Shown here in pieces: positions 1-10,073 of a stretch of 27,482 nt of DNA (its first letter is position 1; every line of letters starts with the position of its first letter). Source of the DNA: Gnetum montanum (Eukaryota; Streptophyta; Gnetopsida; Gnetales; Gnetaceae). The DNA lies in assembly GCA_015680685.1 (NCBI GenBank), contig MNCI01006016.1, positions 760,886 to 788,367 on the forward strand, written 5' to 3'. Both the position numbers and the translations under genes were made by a program. The notes under the pieces are model-generated. The model worked only from the letters and a program-made list of their open reading frames with translations, had not been told where the DNA came from and did no database searches.

Positions 1-179
1 TTCACTTTGAGACTCCTACTGTGGGCACATGGAAATTATTCTATCTCTGGAATGGTAAAACTACCAGAGTTTAGTTAAGGGTCTAGATCTAGATGATCTT
101 ACAAGGGAAAGCTACCTCTTATTTATAGACAAGGCGATGGGCTGCGATATCGCGGCCTATGCAATATCGTGTCCCATCA
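1..179 (-). repeat. C-type LTR, right end (solo LTR or 5' LTR of an element lying to the left)
   Basis: This stretch matches the right-hand ends of the LTRs at 13013-13646, 18451-19282 and 24565-25365, including the segment from ttcactttgagactcctac through the LTR terminus cccatca at 179. The minus-strand TATA box (tatttata at 120-127 on the plus strand) and a short GATATC array (one GATATC plus one AATATC) lie before the end. No polypurine tract follows the LTR end, so in minus-strand sense this is an outer 5' edge: either a solo LTR or the 5' LTR of a minus-strand element extending left of the window. The rest of the LTR is cut off. Confidence 0.85.
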
Positions 180-908
180 CATTCCATTCATTTTCTCATG
201 CATGTTAAGTCTACCATCATATTTTTCTTAGCATATTGGTTTTGGTTTGATCTATTTGTGCTTTTCATTATGATGTTAATAATCATTATGATCATTTAAG
301 TTACTAGACATTGGATCATCATAACACCATTTGAAATTAATGCAAATATAATGTTTTATATATTATTCATGATATAGCATATTACTATTATATAAAATCT
401 CCTTTATATAACATACTTTAACCATTCTATGATTCTTTCCAATCTATTTCAAGGTTTTGGTTTTATTAATTATGTTGGCTTATGGAGGATGGGATTTATG
501 CTAACTTATCATGTTATTACCATGGTTATGTGAATGCAGGACATGTAAGGTTGGAGAATGATTAGCCATAATCACTAGGTGGCCTTAGAAAATTCAATTT
601 CCTCATAAGCCCTAGCCCTCAAGTGTGATGAACCATGGCTATCTTATGAATAGTAAGGTGAAGTGTGTTCCTCTCCACTTGAGAACCCTTAGCCACCCAG
701 GGAACCTACCATGATGCCATCTAGTTATTAATTAAAGGCACATGCATGATGGTTGTATTGCACCATAGGCAAAGTTTCTGAAAGAACAATGTTCTTTGGC
801 AATGAGTGAATTGAATAGACTCATATTGGAATTCCTACCTTAGAATGAAGTGCACCATGAGCAAAGTTTCTTAAAAAAATTAAAAAGAGGACCATGTTCA
901 TTGGTAGT
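180..908. other. Non-coding flank between two LTR insertions
   Basis: AT-rich DNA with no coding signal. It holds a diverged local duplication: a 20-base motif starting gcaccat at about 760 recurs at about 852, each followed by a similar 'aaagtttct...ccatgttc...ggca' stretch. No RNA gene or recognisable transposon part was seen. Confidence 0.5.
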
Positions 909-1784
909 TAATGAGCAATGAGGTACCCCCTACACTCAACCATAAGAATCACAAGCGTTCACACATGATCTAGTCGAATTCCATGGATGGGACTAGTTGT
1001 GGTATCTAGATTGTTATACTCTAATCGCAATTTGCTATCTTCCCACTTAAACTAGTGGTAGTTGTGTCATGTATGGTTTAGTCCAAAGTGAGGCATATGA
1101 TGTTATTCCTAATTCTATGCTACTACTGATAATGGTAAAGAGATAAATTAATTAAACTAATGGACAATGGAAAGTGAAATTTGACTAGCTTACGTGTGAT
1201 GAGTATCCACTCTTAATCGTCCGTATACAACTTGGACTTCGTGAGACTACTTTTGGGATTACTAAGTGTATCTCACTAGGTGTGCCAAACGATACACCAC
1301 TGGATTATCAAGTACTTCCACTTAAATGCTCGTGACTAAGGCATATGCATTATGCTTAATAACAAAAATAGTAAATAGCAATAAATGAAAACATTTAACT
1401 AAACAAAGCAATAAAAAATTAACAATTAAAAATAGTAATAATCTAAGTGGATGCTATAATGATGGAAGTAATCTTGATCTTTATTGCCAATCATGTAATG
1501 TGTCCAAGTATGTCACACTCAAACAAAGGTGTTGTATGATTACAAACATCACACTGCAAGCATGCACTGGGAATAATAGATTTTAAAGAGAAAAAATTGA
1601 AAACTAAAATTATCTCCTACCTATTATCTCATCTAAGCACCTCAAGTGTTGTATTTATAGGTAAACCTAGATGAGGCGACCTCGGATATTCAATGTCGCT
1701 TATTGGCTCCAACATCAAGTATGCAATGTCGGGGCATCAACATCATGTATTTGACATTGAGGCTTGTCAAATGATAACTCATCA
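909..1784 (-). repeat. Element B 3' LTR
   Basis: 876-bp LTR aligning along its whole length with 9194-10073. The inner end is tcatca at 1784. The outer end reads TAATGAGC where the partner has TGATGAGC, a TG-to-TA decay. In minus-strand sense the TATA box (TATAAATA) is at 1659-1652. Upstream of it, at 1660-1784, are loosely repeated GACATTG / CATCA-type motifs. Confidence 0.85.
1652..1659 (-). promoter_or_regulatory. TATA box of the element B 3' LTR
   Basis: Minus-strand TATAAATA, found at the same place in the partner LTR (9930-9937). It sits about 125 bp inside the LTR edge, as expected for a U3 promoter. Confidence 0.6.
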
Positions 1785-1802
1785 TACCCCCACAACTAAA
1801 TG
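1785..1802 (-). other. Polypurine tract of element B (P3)
   Basis: In minus sense the sequence is CATTTAGTTGTGGGGGTA, directly abutting the 3' LTR. This is the usual place for plus-strand DNA priming. The same core recurs inside the element at 4969-4985, and with one change in the G-run at 6605-6621. Confidence 0.7.
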
Positions 1803-1999
1803 AAAACTAGTACTCGAGTTAAAAAAAATGAGGAACAAGTTCTTTACAAAATATTGGCAAGTATGGGATTATTGACTAACTCAAACAATGAACAAAATGA
1901 TTGACTCTTTGCATGTCGTAGTGGTGCAGTACAAAAATGGAACACATTATTACAAAATAAAAATAAAAACAAAACTAGGAGGCTCATGTGGTGCCTAGA

Positions 2000-4603
2000 G
2001 GTAGTGGCTCTTCCATCAACTACTTCCCTTTGTCGCTAGGCCATTGAAATTTGTAATGATTGAGTAGGGCCTGCAAGTTTTCTTCCTCCATACTTGGGTC
2101 ATGCACCATCCAAGTTGCTATGCTAATGTGTGTTAGCACTGGTACATCTCAAGGACATGGCAATTGCAAAAACATTTCATTCACTTTTACTTACTATGCC
2201 ACGAACTACCATCATTCTTCCTTGAAAGTCTTAGCTTTGTCCCTAAGCTCATGATAATTTGTCAATCTTTGAGCTAGGTTTGAGGCTACATCCTTTTGTT
2301 CCTAATAACTAGCTTTGACCACCTCTAATTTTGAGTTTTCCACCTGCAGCTTTTGCAAAGCATCCTTTCGATCCACAAACTCTTTCTCATATAGTGCATA
2401 GGTGCTTGCCACTTGTTTCTCCAACTCATTTTGGGGACACCCTTCTATTAACATGGCAAGGTTGGCATATCTAAGATTAGCCGACGCCATGTAATCCTTT
2501 AGATCCTCTATCTGTAGGTCCTTGTTTTTGACTTCTGCTTATTGGACGAGGGCATAACTATCCAAGATGGGTTGCACTCAGGGTTCTATGCTGATAAGGA
2601 GATGATGTGGGCTTTAGCCATCTACATTTCCTTTTCATTGATCTGTTTGTACATACCAACCTAGTCGCAGAAGTGCTCTTTCAATTTTTCATGCTTCTTG
2701 GCCTTATTTTTCCATGTGCTAATTTCAATTACTAACTTTTGGCTGATAGTGTAGACCTCCTCCATGAAGAAGGTTCTATTCTCTTGGGTCAATCTATTCA
2801 TATCTTAGTTCACCTTCACTAGTTGTTCTCACAATTGGTGGATGCTTTCTTTTAGGATGTTCTTTTGTTTCTCCATAGTGGTCAACCTGGAATTTTTTGT
2901 AGTGAGCTACTTATTCTCCTCTTGTACGGTAGTCAGTGCCTTTTTATAAGCATGAGATTGTGCATTAGCCACAAAGGCATTCCAAATTGCCATCTCCTTC
3001 TCTTACTTAGTAGCTGCTCTCTCCTTTGTTTGCTTGGTGAGCTCCTCTATCCTAAATTGTTCGAGGTTGTCTAGCATAACAAACAAGTAGGATCTCGTCA
3101 TTTAGCTTGCACAGTAACCAGCTCTTCTTGTAATCTCTGAATTTTGGCTTCCACATGTTCTGCTCTAACTTCGACCATGACCAACTTTCCTTTGGTGGTG
3201 ATGAGGTCTAATTGAGCTGCAATGACATTGCTGGGAATGTTAAACAAAGTGGTTATTACTTAGCTTGTCTGCAGCAATCGATCCAGCAGATCCTCATGCA
3301 CCGTAGGAGTCATTGAAGTCCCGGCCAACATTTGTGGGTCTCTAGTTCTTGCTAAATCTATCGAGGACACAATAGGCACATTGAATGACTCTTTGATGTG
3401 ATTGGTAATCACCTCTACTGCACCTACCACCTCCTCGTGTTGTAGTACCATGACCATGGCACCTTCTCCAGTTTCCAATATGACTTGGAAGGATGTAGCA
3501 TTCAAAGAGATCTAACGTGACCATTGGGATCCTTCTCCTCCTGATTGTAGCTAACAATTTCAATGATCCTTTGCAAATGGCTCATTGAAGACCTGTAGTC
3601 TTACGGTGATGATGGTAGTGGAGCCTGTGCTTGTGGGCACTGTTTGGCCTCATGTTGTGTTTTTGTTTACAGCTTGACCTCCTTCTCTACTTCTTGTTGC
3701 TCACTAAGATCTTTTCTTAGTGTTGCTGATTTCAGGAGCTTAGAGAAGGAGGTCTTCTAAGCCTTCCTAGGGATATCATTGGTATATCCTAGGATCCCAA
3801 CGTGCTTGCACAATTAAGTAAGGAAATAGAAGTTTTTGTCTCCTTGACTTCGTTTCTTCGAATAGTCATCAGATTTCAATGAAGTAGTACTAGGGAAGGT
3901 TGATTGCAAATTTTTCCATTAAAATGGCACTTCCCCTGGCTACATAACTGGAAATTTGATTGAGCCCTTTTTGTGGAAAATAAGTCATATGTCCCAATCT
4001 TAAAGTAGGTTTTCTCCTCCAGAGTCATTTCATTGTATGTCTTGTTCTTCTTGTAGTATGTCCATCTCAACCACAATTTCTTTGTTTTGGGGTTTGATTT
4101 AGTTGACAAGTGAGCAGCCTTGGCCCCTTCATTAGGTAGGTTGAGAGCTATAGCAATTGCTTTACTAAATAAGGGACGATCGCCCTGCAGATGTTAATAG
4201 TGGTGCTCTCATCCTTATTATGCCAAAACTGATAGGTTTCACCCAGGAACCATTCGCCACTATCTGAAAAAATAGGTCACAATGGGGACACCTTAAGCTA
4301 TGTCCAAATTGCCTCTAGAGCAAACTCTATGAATGGGCCAAAGTTCATTTTCCACAATGACCAAAGCCAATCATCAAGGTAGTCAGGGGGCAACATGAGA
4401 CGTTGTCCTTGTTTTGGGGCTGGTAGTTCTACCACCTCTCCTTGGGCTGATTGCCCAGTAATAAGGGCCTCTTGGTGAATACTGAAGGACTGGGCCTCCT
4501 GCTTAGCATGTTCCACATGTTTGCCTTGCTAACCCCATCCACCACGTGGGTGCTTAGCAACTCTCTACAAGGGTTCACCCTGGGCACCTCTCTTTGCGGC
4601 CAT
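2000..4603 (-). pseudogene. Extra ORF of element B (decayed, coiled-coil C-terminal half, family unknown)
   Basis: The ORF starts at ATG 4603, immediately after a good splice acceptor. It reads for several hundred codons in pieces, broken by in-frame stops (for example 13 codons in) and frame changes near 4190 and again before 2490. The clearest blocks are 4516-4298, about 4200-3876, 3505-3260 and 2490-2302. The N-terminal half looks globular and is rich in W, Y and K. From about 3500 onward it is rich in E, K, Q and L with heptad-like spacing, suggesting a long coiled coil. The end near 2000 is approximate. Its position, sense to gag and before the 3' LTR, is that of the 'env-like' or additional ORFs of plant LTR elements. 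No signal peptide or transmembrane segment was seen and I do not recognise the family. It could also be a captured host gene. Confidence 0.5.
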
Positions 4604-4903
4604 CTACAATCAAGCAAAAACAAAGTGTTACTAAGGTTATGTTTGTTATCATCAATTGATTAATAACTACTCGTAACCTTAGTTCATTAAGTTCATAACG
4701 GATATGATTGCAAGGTTAGGAAAATTTTCAAGAAAAATCCCCAAAGGATGTCTATCTCCTTTATGACCCTACACAACTAGTTCCTTTTTCATTGTACGTG
4801 GTTTATAATAATGGTTATGGCCCCATGGGTTGGAAAAATTGGATTTCTAGCATTAACGTGAGTGATTTTTCATTATAACTCCCAAGGTTTTCAACATTCT
4901 TAC
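4604..4903 (-). other. Putative 300-bp intron just upstream of the extra ORF ATG
   Basis: In minus sense the donor reads AAAG|GTAAGAAT at 4903 and the acceptor reads a T-rich tract then GATTGTAG at 4604. The ATG is the very next base (4603). The interval is AT-rich and exactly 300 bp. Donor, acceptor and start codon agree well, so splicing of a 5' UTR intron is a reasonable inference. Element C keeps a comparable acceptor plus ATG (…TGTGCAG|ATGG) at 19662. Confidence 0.55.
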
Positions 4904-4968
4904 CTTTATGATACCTTCTGGGTGATAGAAAATTTCAACAAGTCGATGCAAGGTTTGCATGCAAGCAT

Positions 4969-4985
4969 GCCCCCACAACTAAATC
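4969..4985 (-). other. Internal PPT-like motif of element B (P2)
   Basis: Minus-sense GATTTAGTTGTGGGGGC. It matches the LTR-proximal polypurine tract (1785-1802) except at the edges. It lies in the predicted 5' UTR exon of the extra ORF, about 65 bp before the splice donor. Confidence 0.5.
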
Positions 4986-5149
4986 AAACACTCCAGGTGT
5001 AGATAGATTTGGATGGTATAGAAATCGAAGTAGAAGAGAGCTAAATATCGCAAGTGGAAGATGGACACACAGAGCTCTAAGTTGCAAGAGAAAATTTCAA
5101 CAACTCCCCTAGTAGCAAATGAGAAAAATGAAGTTCAAATGTCATGGGG

Positions 5150-5260
5150 ATCATATATTTATACGTTTTTTAAAGACCCAATGTTGGGTATGTGATGTCA
5201 GGTATGCGACGTCAGGTCATACCCGATGTCAGGTACATGACATTGAGGTCTAAAAATTTC
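5150..5260 (-). promoter_or_regulatory. Internal U3-like promoter driving the extra ORF
   Basis: In minus sense a TATAAATA box (5163-5156) is preceded by three to four diverged copies of a CTGACATC(G/A)xxTA motif (about 5260-5180), including a GACGTC core. The upstream edge CCTCAATGTCA (5248-5238) also occurs in element B's own LTR U3 (1762-1752). About 240 bp of leader, a splice donor and an intron lead to the ATG at 4603. The TATA box, array and 5' UTR intron are visible in the sequence; promoter activity is inferred. Confidence 0.45.
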
Positions 5261-5263
5261 CAT

Positions 5264-6600
5264 TTTATGGGGCCACTAAACATAAAAAGTGATTCTTTGG
5301 GATTGGTTGGAAGGTTTGAAGTTAAGTTTATCATTCTAGAGTAAGTGAAAATCGATGTTGAGGCATCAAAAGTATGATAAGGTGAAGTTTTCGACCTGAA
5401 AAACACTAGAATGAGAAAGAAAAAGGGCGTTGAAATTGAGATTGTGGGACAGATTAGTTTCATCATAAGGAAAATAATAAAAGTAAAAATTTTAGTGCTT
5501 GGAAGGTGAAAAATGATGTGGGGATGTTAAACAAGTACAAGTTGTAAAAGCTAGACAAGTGGATCCTCGCCAAAGTAGGCTCTTGCCTATTATGCCCTTG
5601 TGTATTCACACCTATAATGTCTGTAGGCACTAAAGGGGTTGAATGCAACTTAGACCTATGAAACAAAACAGACATGTTAAAACCACTGAATTGAGATAAT
5701 AACTCTATGTGACACAAAATGACAAGTTGTAAATGTCTGGACAATGAGATGAGATGGACGATAGAAAGGATTGCAGAACTTAGGACATAAGGTCGTACCA
5801 TGATCACAATGAAACCTTGTATGTTATTAATGGTTAAATAACCATGTGTCCTTCTTTCCAAGATTCAAACCAAGTCCAAACTACATGGTAGTAACACCAC
5901 ATTATTTTATCACATCGATGAACAACCATAAGGTTATCAGAGTCGCAAGGAGTAACATCACTTGGCATTTTGTGCAAGGGAGGAGCTTTATTATGGCACA
6001 TATATATATATATCACTTTTTCACTTATTGTTTTTCAATTTCGAGAAGCTACCAACCTTCAAGCATGTATACATTTCTTTCTAGTGGGACCTACAAAATT
6101 TTATTTAGTGCTAGTTTAAGTTGCTCTTACTCCTATTTTTCATTAGATCTACAAGGATATAGTTACAACCTCAACAACATGATAGAACATACAGAAGTGG
6201 CCAAAGAGAATCCACAAATCCCCTTGATGTCACACCCTTCACACTCCACCTTGGTTCTATACTCTACTGCCCAAACACAATGATTAGAGATTTATTATTA
6301 GGTTGAATGATGAAAAAGATTACCATTATGAGTAGGGCAAGAACCTCTTATTAATGGAATGGGTGGATGGATGTCGTGGTCTCAATGTCTAAATAATCAG
6401 TCCCTTATGACTTAACAACATAGAGAAAACCTCATCTCATTAAGCAACATGATCAATTTATTCACAAGCGAGATTACAAAAGAAAAGAAAAACAACAACT
6501 GGAAAAATAGGAAAAACTAGAATAAAAAATATGAAAGTGACAAAAAACTATAAAACAAAAAAGATGAAAAACACTTAAGAATCCTGAGAATTAGAATGGG
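5264..6600 (-). other. Element B non-coding region between gag and the internal promoter
   Basis: No open frame with family resemblance. Parts match the 3' non-coding regions of A and C. The minus-sense block GGGTGTGACATCAAGGGGAT at about 6240-6220 corresponds to A at about 27220-27240. The block around 5600-5540 matches C near 20050-20090 (GGGCAT...GAGGA.CCACT). T-rich sequence lies at 6600-6480. It is probably untranslated sequence whose role is unknown. Confidence 0.5.
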
Positions 6601-6604
6601 GGGT

Positions 6605-6621
6605 AACCCCTATGACTAAAC
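6605..6621 (-). other. Internal PPT-like motif of element B (P1)
   Basis: Minus-sense GTTTAGTCATAGGGGTT. It equals the shared AGTCATGGGGG core except for one G-to-A change in the G-run. It sits where gag-derived sequence gives way to T-rich non-coding DNA, the same relative place as the motif after the pol stop in A and C. Confidence 0.4.
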
Positions 6622-6859
6622 ATTTGGTCATGACAAGGATTAATAAGTGGATAAGCAAGATCCATGCATGTATGAAACATTGGAAACCATTCATGCCCCA
6701 GCCATTAGGTGTCTATTGGTGATGTGGTGGCTAGGTAGAAAAATTAGTCACAAACTTGATTATTATATGTATGATGGGTCAAAGAATGAGGCATGTTAAC
6801 ATTATAGATGGTTGGCCCACGATTGCACCCTTGATCATGAAATGGTATGCATGGATTTA

Positions 6860-9068
6860 TTGGTCTCCCCATGCTTGTAGATTCATTAGTTGGAATTGGG
6901 ATTGGAGTACTGATGGATGGTGGCCCTTGTGTATGGTCAGAGGACATGAGTTGACACAAGGAAGGTAGTACACTAGATTGGCATTATGTTGGCTCAAATG
7001 ATGTGGTGGGTTCATGCATGGTTTACTTTGGCTTATGACCTTTCCTCCAGAAGGGACATTTCCTATGTTGCGGTTGGAACCCACTAGTGTTAGCATGTCT
7101 ATGCACATTTGCAACATAAGTGGCACTCATTTGTTGATATGATGATGTTGAACCTTCCTAAGTTGTTGGCAGTGGTGTATAAGGAGGTGGATTATGAGAA
7201 CATCGAGGATAAGATGGATGGTAAGAGGCACAAGGTGGTAATCCTTCAGGGAATGTCATGTATTGATGGTACCCGGGAGAGTGCTAGTGGAAATTTGAAG
7301 TAGAGGATGTAGAACTAGTTGGGGAAATAGAGTGTTGAACATAATATCTGTGTGGTTTCGATGGGTATGGCTAATTTGGTGGTGGCCTCCCCCACGACTG
7401 TGGTTGTTGCCACTGTGGTTGATGATTGTGTTGAGGCTAGTAATAAGTCCCCCTAGGATGGTACAATCGATTATGGGACTATCTATAATTATCTTGTGGG
7501 AAATGAAATCTCCTAGGCACGTGCTTTTGCACAAACTTCGAATTTAAGACACCTACCCAATACTCTTGTAGATGGAAAAATACATGGCATTGGCCCTTCA
7601 AATGGTCATATATGCATAGGTCACATCCATCATCTTCGTTTGTGGTTGATTCTTTAGCCTCACTTTCGTCAACCATTTTTTTCGTTTGTCGAAAAGTGTT
7701 CCTGGCTATTTCTTAGTTCCGTGTCCTCTATTTATTATGATCACCTAGCTTGTTTGGCATGACCTTCTCTGTGACTATTTCAATAAGAGTTGTGACATTT
7801 TCATTTATCCATTTGGACATCCTATTAAACTTTGCTTCTAGATCATCAATAGACTCCTTCATCGACAAGTTTTGTTGCAGAATCACCTTATCAAGACTAA
7901 GTTCATTCTTCTTACCATAGATCTGAACCTCCTGTGATTGAAGAGTTGGCCATTGATATTTCTCAACATTCTCCCATTTGCATATCTCTCCTTCTTCTTT
8001 TTCCACACACTCTATTAGCTCTTTGATTTGATAGGCTTGGAGCTCATATAGTTGCCCTGGAGCATACATCCCAAGGGTATTCCTTATTTCATCATGAAGC
8101 CCATCTATGATGTGGAAAAGTTACCTTTCCTCAAAGAAACCATGGCCTAGGCATCTATTCAGTAAGGCGTGATATCTATCTAAGGCCATGTCCAAGGATT
8201 TATGTTGTTCTTGTATCCACTCTTGGATCTGTCTCCTCCAGTTGGACACTCTTGCATAGGTTTGGTATTTCTCGTTGAAAAGTTTTAGCATTATGAACCA
8301 TTGTTAGATTGAATTCTGTTTCAATGATTTATACCACACTTTCGCTCTATCAATTAGTGTCATAGGAAATAGCTTAAGCTTTTTCCATCCACTTTTAATG
8401 TTGTAGAAGGCACAAGCATAATGGAAGGCTTGTAAATGATGTTGCCGGTTTGAATCATAGCCTCCTACAAATTTAGGAATATTATTCATGTCCACCTTGG
8501 GTAAATGACTCTTTTTGTGATACTTGTGAGATATCTTAGCGACCTCTGTGATATGCATTAGGCTCTTAGTGGCCAACAAGGGTTCATCGTCATTAAGCAA
8601 ATCATGAGGAAAATGTCTTTCTCTATTTGTTTGATTGTGATGATGCTATCTTTGACCTTTCTCGTGGGTTCGATTTTGGTTTTTAGTCTGACCTGTTAAT
8701 GAAGCTCTATCTCTATACCTATGTTCATCATCATTAGAACTAGACGTTAAAGGGGAAGAGGAAGATGAGGAACTAGAAGAATTGCCATGGCTTCTATGAT
8801 GTTCTTTGGGGTCCTTTGATTTATCATTTCTTAGTTTCGAGGAGGTCTTAGGTCTTGAGGCTTGCCTTAGTTCAGGACCTACATCATCTCCTCCAAAATT
8901 GTCTACATTAAGTGAATGTAGTCTTTAAGTGTCGTTAAGGTGGTCATGATCATAAGAAACCCCTGCATAAGGTTGATCACTCTAATCTTCTTCATTTTAT
9001 ATCTCGTTAGTTCTCCAATGAATGTGTTTGCTATACCATGCATTGTCATTTCTATGTGGAAGAGACAT
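6860..9068 (-). pseudogene. gag: Element B gag (decayed)
   Basis: Structural capsid/nucleocapsid polyprotein. The start is ATG 9068, with 9068 to about 7480 in one frame interrupted by stops; a frame change lies between 7480 and 7126. Sense order: short N-terminal part; a Ser-rich run near 8760-8720; a capsid-like domain around 8480-8300 sharing MNNIPKF.GGY and LFPMTLI..A..WY with A and C; a Glu/Lys-rich helical stretch 8070-7730; and a zinc-knuckle-like CDLC..DH....C at about 7640-7600. A Pro/Gln-rich tail follows. Protease does not follow: sequence passes straight into non-coding DNA, so an internal deletion removed all enzymes. Confidence 0.75.
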
Positions 9069-9174
9069 GGTTGTTGGTTTATAGTGTGTGTGATTTAATA
9101 TTTTCTAAAAAATACATTGTTAATAACTTTACAGTGATTGTGTATAATATAACTAATTTAGATAACTAGCACCA

Positions 9175-9192
9175 TCCTTGGCAATGAGACCA
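9175..9192 (-). other. Primer-binding site of element B
   Basis: Minus-sense TGGTCTCATTGCCAAGGA, one base from the LTR. It matches the cleaner PBS of element C (24546-24563) at 13 of 18 positions. That PBS is close to the complement of the 3' end of plant tRNA-Asp. Decayed. Confidence 0.6.
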
Positions 9193-9193
9193 A

Positions 9194-10073
9194 TGATGAG
9201 CAACGAGATACCCCTATGCTCAACCATATGAAGCACAAGCATTCACACACAATCCAGTTGAATTCTAGGGATGGGACTAGTTGTGGTATCTAGATCATTA
9301 TGCTCTGATTGTAGTTCACTATCTTCCCACTTGGACTAGTGGTAGCTATGTCACATATGGTTTATTCTAAAGTGAGGCATATGATGTTGTTCCTAATTCT
9401 ATGCTACTCTTGATAATGGTAAAGAGATAAATTAATTAAACTAATGGATAATGGAAAGTGAAATCTAGCTAGCCTATGTGTGATGAGTATCTACTCTTAA
9501 TCATCCGCATACGTCTTAGACTTTCTGAGACTACTTCTGGGATTGCCAAGTGTATGTCACTGGGTGTGTCGAATGATACACTACTGGATTACCAAGCACT
9601 TCCACTTAAACACTCGTGACTAAGGTGTACACATTCCACTTAATAATAGGAATAGTAAATAGCAATAAATGAAAACATTTAACTAAACAAAGTGGTAAAT
9701 AATTAATGATTAAAAAAAATAATCTAAGTGGATGCTACAATGATGGAAGTAATCTCGATCTTTATTACCAATCATGTAATGTGTCCAAGTATGTCACACT
9801 CAAACAAAGGTGTCGTATGATTACAAACATCACACTGTAGGCATGCACTGGGAATAATAGACTTTAAAAAGAAGAAATTGAAAACTAAAACTATCTCCTA
9901 CTTTTGTCTCATCTGAGTTCCAAGTGTTGTATTTATAGGCAAACCCAGATGAGGCAATGTCAGATATCTGACATCACTTATTGGCTCCAACGTTGGGTAC
10001 ACGATGTGGGTGCTCGAATGAGACAGAAGGTAGGAGATATTTTTAGTGGGGCCTACCAAATGACAACTCATCA
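9194..10073 (-). repeat. Element B 5' LTR
   Basis: 880-bp LTR with TG...CA ends (TGATGAGC ... CTCATCA), homologous to 909-1784. The minus-sense TATA box is at 9937-9930. Upstream of it (9938-10073) the sequence differs more from the partner LTR than the rest does, so the U3 edge evolves fastest. Confidence 0.85.

Larger units (their letters stand above)
909..10073 (-). mobile_element. Element B: non-autonomous Ty3/gypsy retrotransposon with gag and an extra ORF, no pol
   Basis: This is a complete LTR-to-LTR unit of about 9.2 kb in minus orientation. Its LTRs are 909-1784 and 9194-10073. A tRNA-Asp-type primer-binding site abuts the right LTR and a polypurine tract abuts the left LTR, which fixes the orientation. 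In sense order it carries gag, a non-coding region, an internal promoter with an intron, an extra ORF, the PPT and the LTR. No DSG protease motif, FMDD-type RT, RNase H or integrase motif is visible. The first ~350 aligned bases of the two LTRs differ at about 50 sites by hand count (about 14%), so it is old. Flanking 5-mers (gtagt / acaat) do not form a recognisable target-site duplication. Confidence 0.85.

Noticed and set aside
3260-3563. Two overlapping minus-strand frames as separate genes
   Set aside because: Only the 3505-3260 frame agrees with the extra ORF frame; the other is a shadow.
5463-5861. 132-codon minus-strand open frame as a gene
   Set aside because: Composition looks random; it overlaps non-coding sequence shared with C's 3' region and has no motif.
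5846-6283. 145-codon plus-strand open frame as a gene
   Set aside because: Antisense to element B, no recognisable domain, and overlaps the conserved non-coding block.
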